From the NCBI GenBank assembly GCA_026931325.1, contig JAIXLO010000058.1, forward strand, positions 1-60,065: DNA of 60,065 nucleotides. The letters are read 5' to 3'. A program made the position numbers and the translations under genes. Positions within the stretch are counted from its first letter, which is position 1. Each line of letters starts with the position of its first letter. The notes beneath the pieces are model-generated. The model was not told the DNA's origin. It ran no database searches and saw nothing but the letters and a program-made list of their open reading frames with translations. Shown piece after piece: positions 34,543-41,841 of the stretch. This DNA is from Chitinophagales bacterium (GTDB lineage Bacteria > Bacteroidota > Bacteroidia > Chitinophagales > Chitinophagaceae).

Positions 34543-35196
34543 TTACTTGCTATATATATGAGAAAGAAATTCTTGCTTAATACTTTCATTTTCAAATTGT
34601 CCAAAATAACTTGCTGTTACAGTTTTACTATTTGTATCATGTATTCCTCTTGAAGCAACACATAAATGATCGGCTTCTATTAAAACTGCAACATCTTGAT
34701 GTCCTAATATTTCTTTTAAGCCTTCTGCTATTTGTACTGTTAATCTTTCTTGCACTTGAGGTCGTTTTGCATAATACTGCACAAGCCTATTAATTTTTGA
34801 TAAACCAATTACTTCTTTGTGTGGTATATATGCTATATGTGCTTTACCTATAATTGGTACAAAATGATGCTCACAATTTGAGTATAATGTAATATCTTTT
34901 TCTACCAACATTTTTTTATAGCCATATTTATTTTCAAATAGACTGATATGTGGTTTATTTTTTGGATTTAATCCACTAAAAATTTCTTTTACAAACATTT
35001 TAGCTACTCTTCTTGGAGTTCCTTTTAAACTATCATCTTCAAGGTCAAGTCCAAGTGCTTCCATTATTTGAGCAAAATGGTATTCGATTTTTTCAATCTT
35101 TTCATTATCTGTTAAGTCAAAAGCATCGTCTCTTAATGGGGTATCAATTATATGACCATTAAGGTTTATGTTCATTATTTCTTGTATTAGGCTCAT
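34543..35196 (-). CDS. folE: GTP cyclohydrolase I
   Basis: This 217-residue enzyme converts GTP to dihydroneopterin triphosphate, the first step of folate and pterin synthesis. The zinc-binding and catalytic block NCEHHFVPIIGKAHIAYIP carries the Cys and His ligands, and the late HLCVASRGI supplies the second Cys. KINRLVQYYAKRPQVQERLT is the usual oligomer-interface region. Its ATG overlaps the TGA of the upstream ECF sigma gene (ATGA at 35196-35193), so the two are translationally coupled, and the operon starts at the ECF-type promoter at 35879-35907. Confidence 0.96.
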   Translation of the reverse strand: MSLIQEIMNINLNGHIIDTPLRDDAFDLTDNEKIEKIEYHFAQIMEALGLDLEDDSLKGTPRRVAKMFVKEIFSGLNPKNKPHISLFENKYGYKKMLVEKDITLYSNCEHHFVPIIGKAHIAYIPHKEVIGLSKINRLVQYYAKRPQVQERLTVQIAEGLKEILGHQDVAVLIEADHLCVASRGIHDTNSKTVTASYFGQFENESIKQEFLSHIYSK

Positions 35197-35846
35197 AGTT
35201 CATTTATTTTTTTCATTACTTTTTCTACTATTGCATCACAGTAGATTAAATTAAATTCGTACAATTCCTTATTAGAATATGATTGTGCAAGTTTGTCCCT
35301 TAACATTGTTTTAGCTCTGTTTAATCTTACTTTTACATTGGCTTCACTAATGTTTAATAAATCTGCTGTTTCTGCTACACTAAAGCCATTAATTTCTCTT
35401 AAAGAAAATGTTACTCTATAGTCATAAGGTATTTCACTGAGTGCATGCTCAATAGCATTTCCTAACTCTCTGTTATGAACCACTTTACCTGTATTACTTG
35501 TACTTGTAAACAATGGTTTTGATTGATCATTTACATCTTGCATAATTTCATTTTTAAAGCTTAATTTTTCTTGTTTTCTATAACAATTATTCATCATAAT
35601 TCTCACAATCCAAGTTTTAAAATCTGAACGACCTTCAAATTTTGAAAGATTTTTATAGGCATCTATATAAGTATCTTGCATTAAATCCTCTGTATCTTCA
35701 TGATTGTAGTTATAAGACCTTCCTATTTTATACAAATAAGGATTAAACCTTCTAATGATAATTTCATATAATGCCTTTTCTCCATTTTCAACTATACGCT
35801 TGATTATTTCTAATTCGGATAGTTGTTCAGATAATTTTAAATTCAT
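35193..35846 (-). CDS. ECF-type RNA polymerase sigma factor
   Basis: This 217-residue sigma-70-family protein has region 2 at about residues 20-85 (YNHEDTEDLMQDTYIDAYKNL and DFKTWIVRIMMNNC) and region 4 at about 125-180 (IPYDYRVTFSLREINGFSVAETADLLNISEANVKVRLNRAKTML). It has an extra C-terminal tail of about 30 residues and no anti-sigma gene next to it. Start is ATG at 35846; a TTG at 35852 would add two residues. An ECF-type promoter (GTAACC-N15-TACTCTAA) lies about 33 bases upstream, so the gene is probably autoregulated. It is followed by folE with ATGA overlap. Confidence 0.93.
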   Translation of the reverse strand: MNLKLSEQLSELEIIKRIVENGEKALYEIIIRRFNPYLYKIGRSYNYNHEDTEDLMQDTYIDAYKNLSKFEGRSDFKTWIVRIMMNNCYRKQEKLSFKNEIMQDVNDQSKPLFTSTSNTGKVVHNRELGNAIEHALSEIPYDYRVTFSLREINGFSVAETADLLNISEANVKVRLNRAKTMLRDKLAQSYSNKELYEFNLIYCDAIVEKVMKKINEL

Positions 35847-35878
35847 ACTCAACTTGATTTATTAACTGTTTTAATATG

Positions 35879-35907
35879 TTAGAGTATAGCAAGTTTAAAA
35901 AGGTTAC
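35879..35907 (-). promoter_or_regulatory. ECF-type promoter of the sigma-folE operon
   Basis: Reading leftwards, the -35 GTAACC (35907-35902, extended to GTAACCTTTT) is followed after 15 bases by TACTCTAA (35886-35879). The same two boxes with the same spacing lie before the lipoprotein gene. The GTAACC-type -35 is a known ECF hallmark. It lies 33 bases before the sigma ATG. Confidence 0.75.
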
Positions 35908-35931
35908 AGAATTTTCCAAATTATTTTTTTT

Positions 35932-35958
35932 AAAAAAAGGGAGAACATAAGTTCCCCC
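35932..35958 (-). terminator. Terminator after the lipoprotein gene
   Basis: On the minus strand GGGGGAAC (35958-35951) pairs with GTTCTCCC (35946-35939) with one G-U pair and a four-base loop, followed by a seven-T run (35938-35932). It separates the lipoprotein transcript from the sigma operon. Confidence 0.8.
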
Positions 35959-36071
35959 ATTTGAAAAGTGAAGAACAATTAAAACCCCAAATCACATAGT
36001 TTAATTCTTTAATCAGCGTTTAAAACTATCTACTTACTTTTCTTCACTCAATTAACAATCAATCATCTTTT

Positions 36072-36737
36072 TTAAAACTTATCAGGAAATTGTTTTGCAA
36101 TACCTTTTGCAAGGTCGTCAGCCATTTCCATCATGTGGTCAAAAGCATCTTGATATTTTACAATAGCACTTGTATAATTGTTGTTTAATAAATCAACAGA
36201 GTAAGCAACTGTTTGATCAATGTGCATTTTCATCATGTGTCTCATTTCCATTCTATCCCAATTAGGATTTGCATCAGCAAGAAAATCTGCAATATCTTGT
36301 GCATTAGCATACCAGTCATCAAGAGCTGTATTTAATGCTGTTGTATTACCACTTTGAGCTGCTGTAAGTACAGGAACTGCCTTATTTATATGGTCTTTTA
36401 ATAATGCTGTTAATTGATTTCCTCCTGCTGTACCATAGTATGGAATAACTGCATTGCCAATATCTTCTTGATTTTTTAATAAACGAGTCATTTGAGCAGA
36501 AACACCTGTTGAGTTGTGAAAAAATGCATCTACTGTTGCATAAGTCCATTGCATGTGCTCAGCCCAAAGTTTTCTCATTCCTGTATTTAATGATTTGTAA
36601 TTTTCTGTAGATAATGGGTCTGTTACTGTATCTTTCTTACAACTTTGTAATGAAAATATCATTACTAATAATGTAGATAATAAGCCTACTTTTCTAAGTA
36701 CTTTTGTCAATGTTACGTTTGTTGTTACTGTTTTCAT
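36072..36737 (-). CDS. Putative helical lipoprotein of unknown function, in the ECF regulon
   Basis: This 221-residue protein has a lipoprotein signal with lipobox LQSC, placing the lipidated Cys at residue 33. The mature part is all-helical with repeated His and Trp residues: LWAEHMQWTYATVDAFF, LLKNQEDIGNAVIPYYG, LTALLKDHINKAVPVL and MRHMMKMHIDQTVAYSVDLL. I associate this pattern with an uncharacterised bacterial family of predicted helical-bundle proteins. The spaced His and acidic residues could hold a metal, but this is a guess. It has its own ECF-type promoter identical in spacing to that of the sigma gene, and a terminator at 35932-35958. Confidence 0.75.
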   Translation of the reverse strand: MKTVTTNVTLTKVLRKVGLLSTLLVMIFSLQSCKKDTVTDPLSTENYKSLNTGMRKLWAEHMQWTYATVDAFFHNSTGVSAQMTRLLKNQEDIGNAVIPYYGTAGGNQLTALLKDHINKAVPVLTAAQSGNTTALNTALDDWYANAQDIADFLADANPNWDRMEMRHMMKMHIDQTVAYSVDLLNNNYTSAIVKYQDAFDHMMEMADDLAKGIAKQFPDKF

Positions 36738-36768
36738 GTTTTAATTTTTTTTAAATGTTAATACACGA

Positions 36769-36797
36769 TTAGAGTAAACCAATTTTTAAAAGGTTAC
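36769..36797 (-). promoter_or_regulatory. ECF-type promoter of the lipoprotein gene
   Basis: Reading leftwards, GTAACC (36797-36792, extended to GTAACCTTTT) is followed after 15 bases by TACTCTAA (36776-36769). The boxes and spacing match those before the sigma gene. The -35 box also lies inside the palindrome AAAAGGTTACAACCTTTT (36788-36805). The -10 box is 31 bases before the ATG. Confidence 0.75.
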
Positions 36798-36854
36798 AAC
36801 CTTTTTTTCAGAACATTTTTGTTGAAATATAAGTGGAAAGAAATTTTTTTAAAA

Positions 36855-37682
36855 TTAAAATGCTGATAGAAAAATTCTGATACCAACAATTCCTAATGAA
36901 ATTGCTAATGCTTTTATAATAAAAATGCTTTTTACTTTTCTAGAAAGTTTTGCTCCTAAAATAGCCCCAGGTATAACGCCTATAGAAAGTGCTATTACCA
37001 TTTTAAGTGTTTCAAAGCCTTCATAGCTGCCTTGAATATAATGAACAATAACACTTACAGATGACATAATTGCTAAAATAAAATGTGAAGTAGCTGTTGC
37101 AATATGAACAGGGAAAAGTAACCATTCTGCCATTGCTGGCACATGAATAATACCACCACCAATACCTAACAAAGGAGAAATAAAGCCAACAAAAATGCTA
37201 AGTATCATTCCATACTTCATGTTATAAGTATATTCATAAACCTCACCATATTTATCTACAATTTTTTGATGAGTATGACCAGATGATTTTGCTGTTATTT
37301 TATATTCTTTTTTCTTTCCTCCTTTAAAAAATAAAAAAATAGAAAGTAATAAAAGCATTATTCCAAAAATTATATTGAACTGATTTTTGGGAATTATTTT
37401 AGTAGTTAGAACACCTAATATTGAACCTGGAATTGTAGCAAGTGCAAAAATAAATCCTGCTTTAAAATCCACACGTTTAGAACGTATATAAGCTAAAGTA
37501 CCTGTTGATGCATTTATAGCAACTACTGCTATTGAAATGGCTGTAATGTGCTGTGGGCTTAGTTGTGGAAAAAATAAAATTAATATTGGTACAAGAATAA
37601 ATCCTCCACCAGCTCCAATAAGTGTTCCTAATGTTCCAATACATAAACCTAATAAAGCTAATAGAATAAAAGTTTCATTCAT
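36855..37682 (-). CDS. TauE/SafE-family membrane permease
   Basis: This 275-residue protein has about eight transmembrane helices in two repeated halves, the layout of TauE/SafE transporters that move sulfite, sulfoacetate or other organosulfur anions. Repeated loops are GAGGGFILVPILILFFPQLSPQ (N half) and GIGGGIIHVPAMAEWLLFPV (C half). The substrate is not determined. It begins 2 bases after the ftsE stop on the same strand, so the two are cotranscribed, which is an unusual pairing for a division-type ATPase. Confidence 0.85.
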   Translation of the reverse strand: MNETFILLALLGLCIGTLGTLIGAGGGFILVPILILFFPQLSPQHITAISIAVVAINASTGTLAYIRSKRVDFKAGFIFALATIPGSILGVLTTKIIPKNQFNIIFGIMLLLLSIFLFFKGGKKKEYKITAKSSGHTHQKIVDKYGEVYEYTYNMKYGMILSIFVGFISPLLGIGGGIIHVPAMAEWLLFPVHIATATSHFILAIMSSVSVIVHYIQGSYEGFETLKMVIALSIGVIPGAILGAKLSRKVKSIFIIKALAISLGIVGIRIFLSAF

Positions 37683-37684
37683 GC

Positions 37685-38383
37685 TTAATTATTTTGTGGC
37701 ATAGTATAGCTTAAGCTATCAATTACTCTACCTTTTTCTGTTGTAAGCATTCTGCTTGGATAACGATTAATTACAATAAAATCATGAGTTGCCATTAAAA
37801 TAGAAGTGCCATATTCTTTAGCTATATGAATTAATAGCTGCATAATTTCATCACTTGTTTCAGGGTCTAAATTTCCTGTAGGTTCATCTGCTAAAATTAC
37901 TTTTGGTGAGTTTAGTAAAGCTCTTGCTATATCTACACGTTGTTGTTCTCCACCACTCATTTCAAAAGGCATTTTAAATCCTTTACTTCTCAAACCAACT
38001 TTATCTAAAACATCATTTATTTTTTCATCCATTAATTTTTCATCTTTCCAACCTGTTGCTTTTAAAACAAACTTCAAATTTTCATAAACACTTCTATCTG
38101 TTAAAAGTTGAAAGTCTTGAAATACTACTCCTAAATTTCTTCTTAAATAAGGAACTTTTTTCCAATTCATTTCTCTTAAATCAAATCCCACAACATTGCC
38201 TGTACCTTCTCTTAAAGGCAATTCTCCATACAATGTTTTTAATAAACTACTTTTACCAGTGCCTGTTTTACCAACTAAATATACAAACTCTCCTTTCTCA
38301 ATACTAAAATTTACATCTTGTAAAATAAGGCTATTACCTTGATAAATATTTGCTCCTCTTAATTGAATTACTGTTTCAGACAT
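37685..38383 (-). CDS. ftsE: Cell-division ABC ATPase, FtsE-like
   Basis: This 232-residue ABC ATPase has Walker A GKTGTGKSS, the Q-loop VVFQDFQLL, signature MSGGEQQR, Walker B VILADEPTGNLD and the H-loop ATHD. The sequence YQGNSLILQDVNFSIEKGEFVYLVGKTG and the overall length fit FtsE, which with FtsX regulates septal peptidoglycan hydrolases. No ftsX is adjacent, as is common in Bacteroidota. LolD-like ATPases are close relatives, so the assignment is good but not certain. A -7-like TAGTTTTG lies just before the start (38410-38403). Confidence 0.85.
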   Translation of the reverse strand: MSETVIQLRGANIYQGNSLILQDVNFSIEKGEFVYLVGKTGTGKSSLLKTLYGELPLREGTGNVVGFDLREMNWKKVPYLRRNLGVVFQDFQLLTDRSVYENLKFVLKATGWKDEKLMDEKINDVLDKVGLRSKGFKMPFEMSGGEQQRVDIARALLNSPKVILADEPTGNLDPETSDEIMQLLIHIAKEYGTSILMATHDFIVINRYPSRMLTTEKGRVIDSLSYTMPQNN

Positions 38384-38534
38384 TTGATTTATTTTATTGT
38401 TACAAAACTATAAATACATTTATTCCTATATCATAAATACTATACACAAAGTGCAATAATATGTTAAGAAATTTGATGAATAAAATTATAAATATAATGT
38501 TACTGTTAAATAATGATGATAGATAATAGGCTCA

Positions 38535-39542
38535 TTAAATAACATTCACTTCTCTTTGCAAAGTAATCTCAAATTTATTTTTTACATCAGCAATTATTTC
38601 TTCACTTAACTCAAAAATTTCTTTGCCTGTTGCATTGCCATAATTTACTAAAACCAATGGTTGTTTAGAATGACAGCCAACATCGTTTTTTCTATAACCC
38701 TTCCAGCCACAGTGTTCTATCAGCCATGCAGCTGGTATTTTTTTACAATCATTCATATCGTTATAAGCAGGCATATTAGGATAAGTTTTTTTTATCGCTT
38801 CATATAAAGAAGAAGCAATGATAGGGTTTTTAAAAAAACTTCCAGCATTACCAATCTCTTTTGGGTTAGGCAATTTAGAAGAACGAATATGAATAACTGC
38901 ATCTGAAATTGCTTTAGCAGAAAGTGTTGTAACATTCATATTAATGAGTTCTTGTTCTATTGCTCCATAACTAATTTTATAGTTTGGTTTTTTATATAAT
39001 CGAAAGGTTACATTAAGAATTACAAATTGATTTTTATATTTTTCTTTAAACACACTTTCTCTATAGCCAAATGAGCATTCTGCTAATGAAAATTTTTTTA
39101 TTGTTTTATCTTTAATATAATAGGCTTCTAATTCATAAAAAATATCTTTTAGTTCTACTCCATAAGCACCAATATTTTGTATAGGGCTTGCACCAACACA
39201 CCCTGGTATTAAACTCAAATTTTCAATTCCATTATATCCTTTTTCTATACAATGCAAAACAAATTGATGCCATATTTCTCCAGCAGCAACCTTTATATAA
39301 ACAAAATCTTCATCTTCTTTTATACATTCAATTCCTTTTAACTCATTTTTTAAAACCAATCCTTCAAAATTTTTTGTAAAAAGAATATTACTTCCTCCCC
39401 CAAGTATTAATAATTGATTAGTTGAGTATTCAAGTAATTCTTGTAATTCTTCAAAAGTTGAAAATGTTGCAAATGCTTTAGCAATAACAGAAATACCAAA
39501 AGTGTTATAAGATTTTAATGAAAAGTTTTGCTGGAATTGCAT
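38535..39542 (-). CDS. murB: UDP-N-acetylenolpyruvoylglucosamine reductase
   Basis: This 335-residue FAD enzyme reduces enolpyruvyl-UDP-GlcNAc to UDP-MurNAc. The FAD-binding block LILGGGSNILFTKNFEGLVL and the active-site segments IPGCVGASPIQNIGAYGVELKD and CSFGYRESVFK (with the conserved Tyr/Arg) are clear, as is the NAGSFFKNP block with the proton-donating Ser. It is a type I MurB by length. It is divergent from mraZ across a 470-base region, placing the first committed muramic acid step beside the dcw cluster. Confidence 0.95.
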   Translation of the reverse strand: MQFQQNFSLKSYNTFGISVIAKAFATFSTFEELQELLEYSTNQLLILGGGSNILFTKNFEGLVLKNELKGIECIKEDEDFVYIKVAAGEIWHQFVLHCIEKGYNGIENLSLIPGCVGASPIQNIGAYGVELKDIFYELEAYYIKDKTIKKFSLAECSFGYRESVFKEKYKNQFVILNVTFRLYKKPNYKISYGAIEQELINMNVTTLSAKAISDAVIHIRSSKLPNPKEIGNAGSFFKNPIIASSLYEAIKKTYPNMPAYNDMNDCKKIPAAWLIEHCGWKGYRKNDVGCHSKQPLVLVNYGNATGKEIFELSEEIIADVKNKFEITLQREVNVI

Positions 39543-39746
39543 AATGCAAAGTAAATGGATTGTATTGTAAGAATTTGTTAGTTAAATTTAATTTGAGTAA
39601 ATAGATTTTACTAATTATTCCTAATTTTTTCAATTGATAAATTTCATTTTATTATATTTTAAATTGTTTTTGTATAAAAATTAATAAGCTTCTTTTGAAA
39701 AAAAAACGTTGTCAAATAAGATTGAAAAAATTGCTCATAAAATTAA

Positions 39747-39928
39747 TTATCCACGTTTTATAGCTGTTTTGACAGATATTTTCCCCACTTAAAGCTATTT
39801 TTATTAGTTGAAATAGATATTCCACAACTTATGCACATTTATTAACATTATATTCAGGTATGTATTTGCTTTATAACATAAGAAGCTAATGTTTACAATA
39901 GTTTTAGAGAATTTTTATTTGTGGATAA
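39747..39928. promoter_or_regulatory. Cluster of DnaA-box-like sites
   Basis: One exact DnaA box lies at 39920-39928 (TGTGGATAA, minus orientation). One-mismatch sites are TTATCCACG (39747-39755) and TTATGCACA (39829-39837), and TATTCCACA (39818-39826) is weaker. The density over 180 bases is notable, but binding is not shown and the window contains no dnaA or dnaN. Confidence 0.4.
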
Positions 39929-39945
39929 ATAGAACTTAATAATAT

Positions 39946-39990
39946 GTGTATGAAAGTGGTAAAATGTGTTATTTTGTGTTAATTAATGGT
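39946..39990 (+). promoter_or_regulatory. Probable MraZ operator (10-bp-spaced repeats)
   Basis: GTGTA (39946), GTGGT (39956), GTGTT (39966), GTGTT (39976) and ATGGT (39986) recur at exactly 10-base intervals. MraZ is known to bind tandem short repeats at 10-bp spacing upstream of mraZ (TGGGN-N5 in E. coli, AAAGTGK-N3 in mycoplasmas). The last repeat is 22 bases before the mraZ ATG, a position that suits autorepression. Confidence 0.7.
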
Positions 39991-40012
39991 AAAATAATAT
40001 TTTTTTAGAATC

Positions 40013-40483
40013 ATGTCAATAAATCTCCTTGGTGAATACGAAGCTACGATTGATTCAAAAGGTCGTTTTCTGATTCCAGGTGGCTTAAAAAAACAGCTTC
40101 CTGAAGGAGAAAGTCGTTTAATAATAAGCCGTGGTATAGAAAAATGTTTAACACTTTATCCATTATCAAGTTGGGAACCCATTGTTGCACGTATTCGTTC
40201 ATTAGATGATTTTGACCCAAAAGTACGAGAATTTAAACGCTTGTTTTTAGGTGGTGCAACTGAGGTTGAATTAGATGGAGCTGGCAGATTATTGTTGCCA
40301 CAACAATTAAAAGAATATGCAGGTTTAGGCAAGGACATTACACTTGCTGCCGACCTTGACAAAATAATTATCTGGGATTCTAGTAAGTACAAACAGTTCT
40401 TTGAGGATTTTTCACCTGATGCATTCAGCGAATTAGCTGCAACTGTAATGGCTGGAAGTAATAAACAAATTGATAAAAGTTGA
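40013..40483 (+). CDS. mraZ: Transcriptional regulator MraZ
   Basis: This 156-residue protein has two AbrB/SpoVT-like swapped-hairpin domains (residues 5-55 and 80-130), each with a DNA-contacting strand: IDSKGRFLIPGGLK and LDGAGRLLLPQQLKEYAG. MraZ forms an oligomeric ring that binds tandem repeats and represses the dcw cluster. It is the first gene of the dcw cluster, and the 10-bp-spaced repeats just upstream are its likely binding site. It precedes rsmH by 11 bases. Confidence 0.95.
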   Translation: MSINLLGEYEATIDSKGRFLIPGGLKKQLPEGESRLIISRGIEKCLTLYPLSSWEPIVARIRSLDDFDPKVREFKRLFLGGATEVELDGAGRLLLPQQLKEYAGLGKDITLAADLDKIIIWDSSKYKQFFEDFSPDAFSELAATVMAGSNKQIDKS

Positions 40484-40494
40484 TATAGTTAATT

Positions 40495-41433
40495 ATGAAA
40501 AATAAATTATCTAATCAATCAACAAATCAATCAAATTATCACATACCTGTCCTTTACAACGAAACTTTAAAAGCTTTAGCAATTAAACCAAATGGTGTGT
40601 ATGTAGATTGCACTTTTGGTGGTGGTGGTCATAGCAAAGGAATTTTACAACAATTAAATTCTGATGGAAAACTTTTTGCTTTTGACCAAGATGCAGATGC
40701 ACAAAAAAATATTCCAAACGATAACAGAATAATTTTTGTGCCTCACAACTTTCGTTATCTGCAAAAGTTTTTAAGATTATACAAGGTGCAGCAAGTAGAT
40801 GGTTTGTTGGCAGACCTTGGCGTTAGCTCTCATCAATTTGATGAAGGTAGTCGTGGCTTTTCTACAAGGTTTGATGGACCTTTAGATATGAGAATGAATA
40901 TACAAACTGCTACAACAGCAGCAAGTATTATACATTCTTATTCAGAACAACAGTTGCATAAAATGTTTGAACAATATGGAGAAGTAACCAATGCAAAAAC
41001 TTTAGCAAAACATATTGTACAAAATAGGCAAAAGCAAACACTGCAAACTATTGAACAATTTAAAATGCTGATTCATTCAGTTGTGAAAGGAAATCCTAAT
41101 AAGTATCTGGCTCAGGTGTTTCAGGCTTTGCGTATAGAAGTGAATGACGAAATAGGAGCATTGAAAGAAATGCTTTTGCAATTGAATGATGTAGTAAAAT
41201 CAGGTGGTCGTGTAGCCATCATCACCTTCCATTCTTTAGAAGATAGAGTAGTGAAGAATTTTTTTAAAAGTGGTTCATTGCAGAATGAGTTACCTGATAA
41301 TCCTTTTGCTCTTGGCAAAAAAGAAAAATTATGGAAGAATGTTACATCAAAACTAATAACTGCTTCTGAAAATGAAATAAAAGAAAATAAAAGAAGTAGA
41401 AGTGCAAAATTGAGAATAGTAGAAAGAATATAA
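40495..41433 (+). CDS. rsmH: 16S rRNA (cytosine(1402)-N4)-methyltransferase RsmH
   Basis: This 312-residue SAM-dependent enzyme methylates C1402 in the decoding centre. The SAM-binding motif is DCTFGGGGHSKGILQQL, and later segments LADLGVSSHQFDEGSRGFS, YLAQVFQALRIEVNDEI and AIITFHSLEDRVVKNFF are diagnostic. The C-terminus ends in SRSAKLRIVERI. The length is normal. It is in the conserved second place in the dcw cluster and precedes ftsL by 14 bases. Confidence 0.96.
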   Translation: MKNKLSNQSTNQSNYHIPVLYNETLKALAIKPNGVYVDCTFGGGGHSKGILQQLNSDGKLFAFDQDADAQKNIPNDNRIIFVPHNFRYLQKFLRLYKVQQVDGLLADLGVSSHQFDEGSRGFSTRFDGPLDMRMNIQTATTAASIIHSYSEQQLHKMFEQYGEVTNAKTLAKHIVQNRQKQTLQTIEQFKMLIHSVVKGNPNKYLAQVFQALRIEVNDEIGALKEMLLQLNDVVKSGGRVAIITFHSLEDRVVKNFFKSGSLQNELPDNPFALGKKEKLWKNVTSKLITASENEIKENKRSRSAKLRIVERI

Positions 41434-41447
41434 AAAATTATTTAAGA

Positions 41448-41822
41448 ATGACAGAACAAGAAAATATACGAGAAGTTAATCAACCAAAAGAGAGAAAAAC
41501 GAGAAGTAAAAATATAAGTTCTCTATTCAATTCTCAATGGCTTACAGGCAATATGAGTTTCTTTTTATTTCTGAGTTTATTAGCTGTAATATATATAGCT
41601 AATGGACATTGGGCTGATAGAACAGTAAGAAATATTGATAAAACAAAAAAAGAATTAAGGGATTTGCATTTTGAATATAAAACAGTAAAAGCAGATTTAA
41701 TGCATAGGAGTGAAGAAGCACAAGTATTAAAAACTGTAGAACCATTAGGATTAAAAATAAGTAAAGAAGCACCTCAAAGGTTAAAGGCTGTTTCTGATAA
41801 AGAAGAAAAAAATAAAAAATAA
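41448..41822 (+). CDS. ftsL: Cell-division protein FtsL-like
   Basis: This 124-residue bitopic membrane protein has a short charged cytoplasmic head, one transmembrane helix (about residues 36-54, FFLFLSLLAVIYIANGHW), and a periplasmic coiled coil (NIDKTKKELRDLHFEYKTVK...). It is too divergent for reliable motif matching, but size, topology and place between rsmH and ftsI are those of FtsL, which joins FtsQ and FtsB in the divisome. Confidence 0.85.
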   Translation: MTEQENIREVNQPKERKTRSKNISSLFNSQWLTGNMSFFLFLSLLAVIYIANGHWADRTVRNIDKTKKELRDLHFEYKTVKADLMHRSEEAQVLKTVEPLGLKISKEAPQRLKAVSDKEEKNKK

Positions 41823-41841
41823 TACCAAACCAACTTCTTAC

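Larger units (their letters stand above)
39543..40012. other. Regulatory region between murB and mraZ
   Basis: This 470-base AT-rich gap contains no gene. Its right part holds five GTGKT-like repeats at 10-bp spacing (39946-39990) just before mraZ, and its centre holds a cluster of DnaA-box-like sites (39747-39928). It must contain the promoters for murB and the dcw operon. I see no terminator or RNA gene. Confidence 0.55.

Noticed and set aside
39543-40012. Replication origin in the murB-mraZ gap
   Set aside because: DnaA-like boxes are present, but no dnaA, dnaN or other origin genes lie near, and GC skew cannot be judged from this window; kept only as a regulatory observation.
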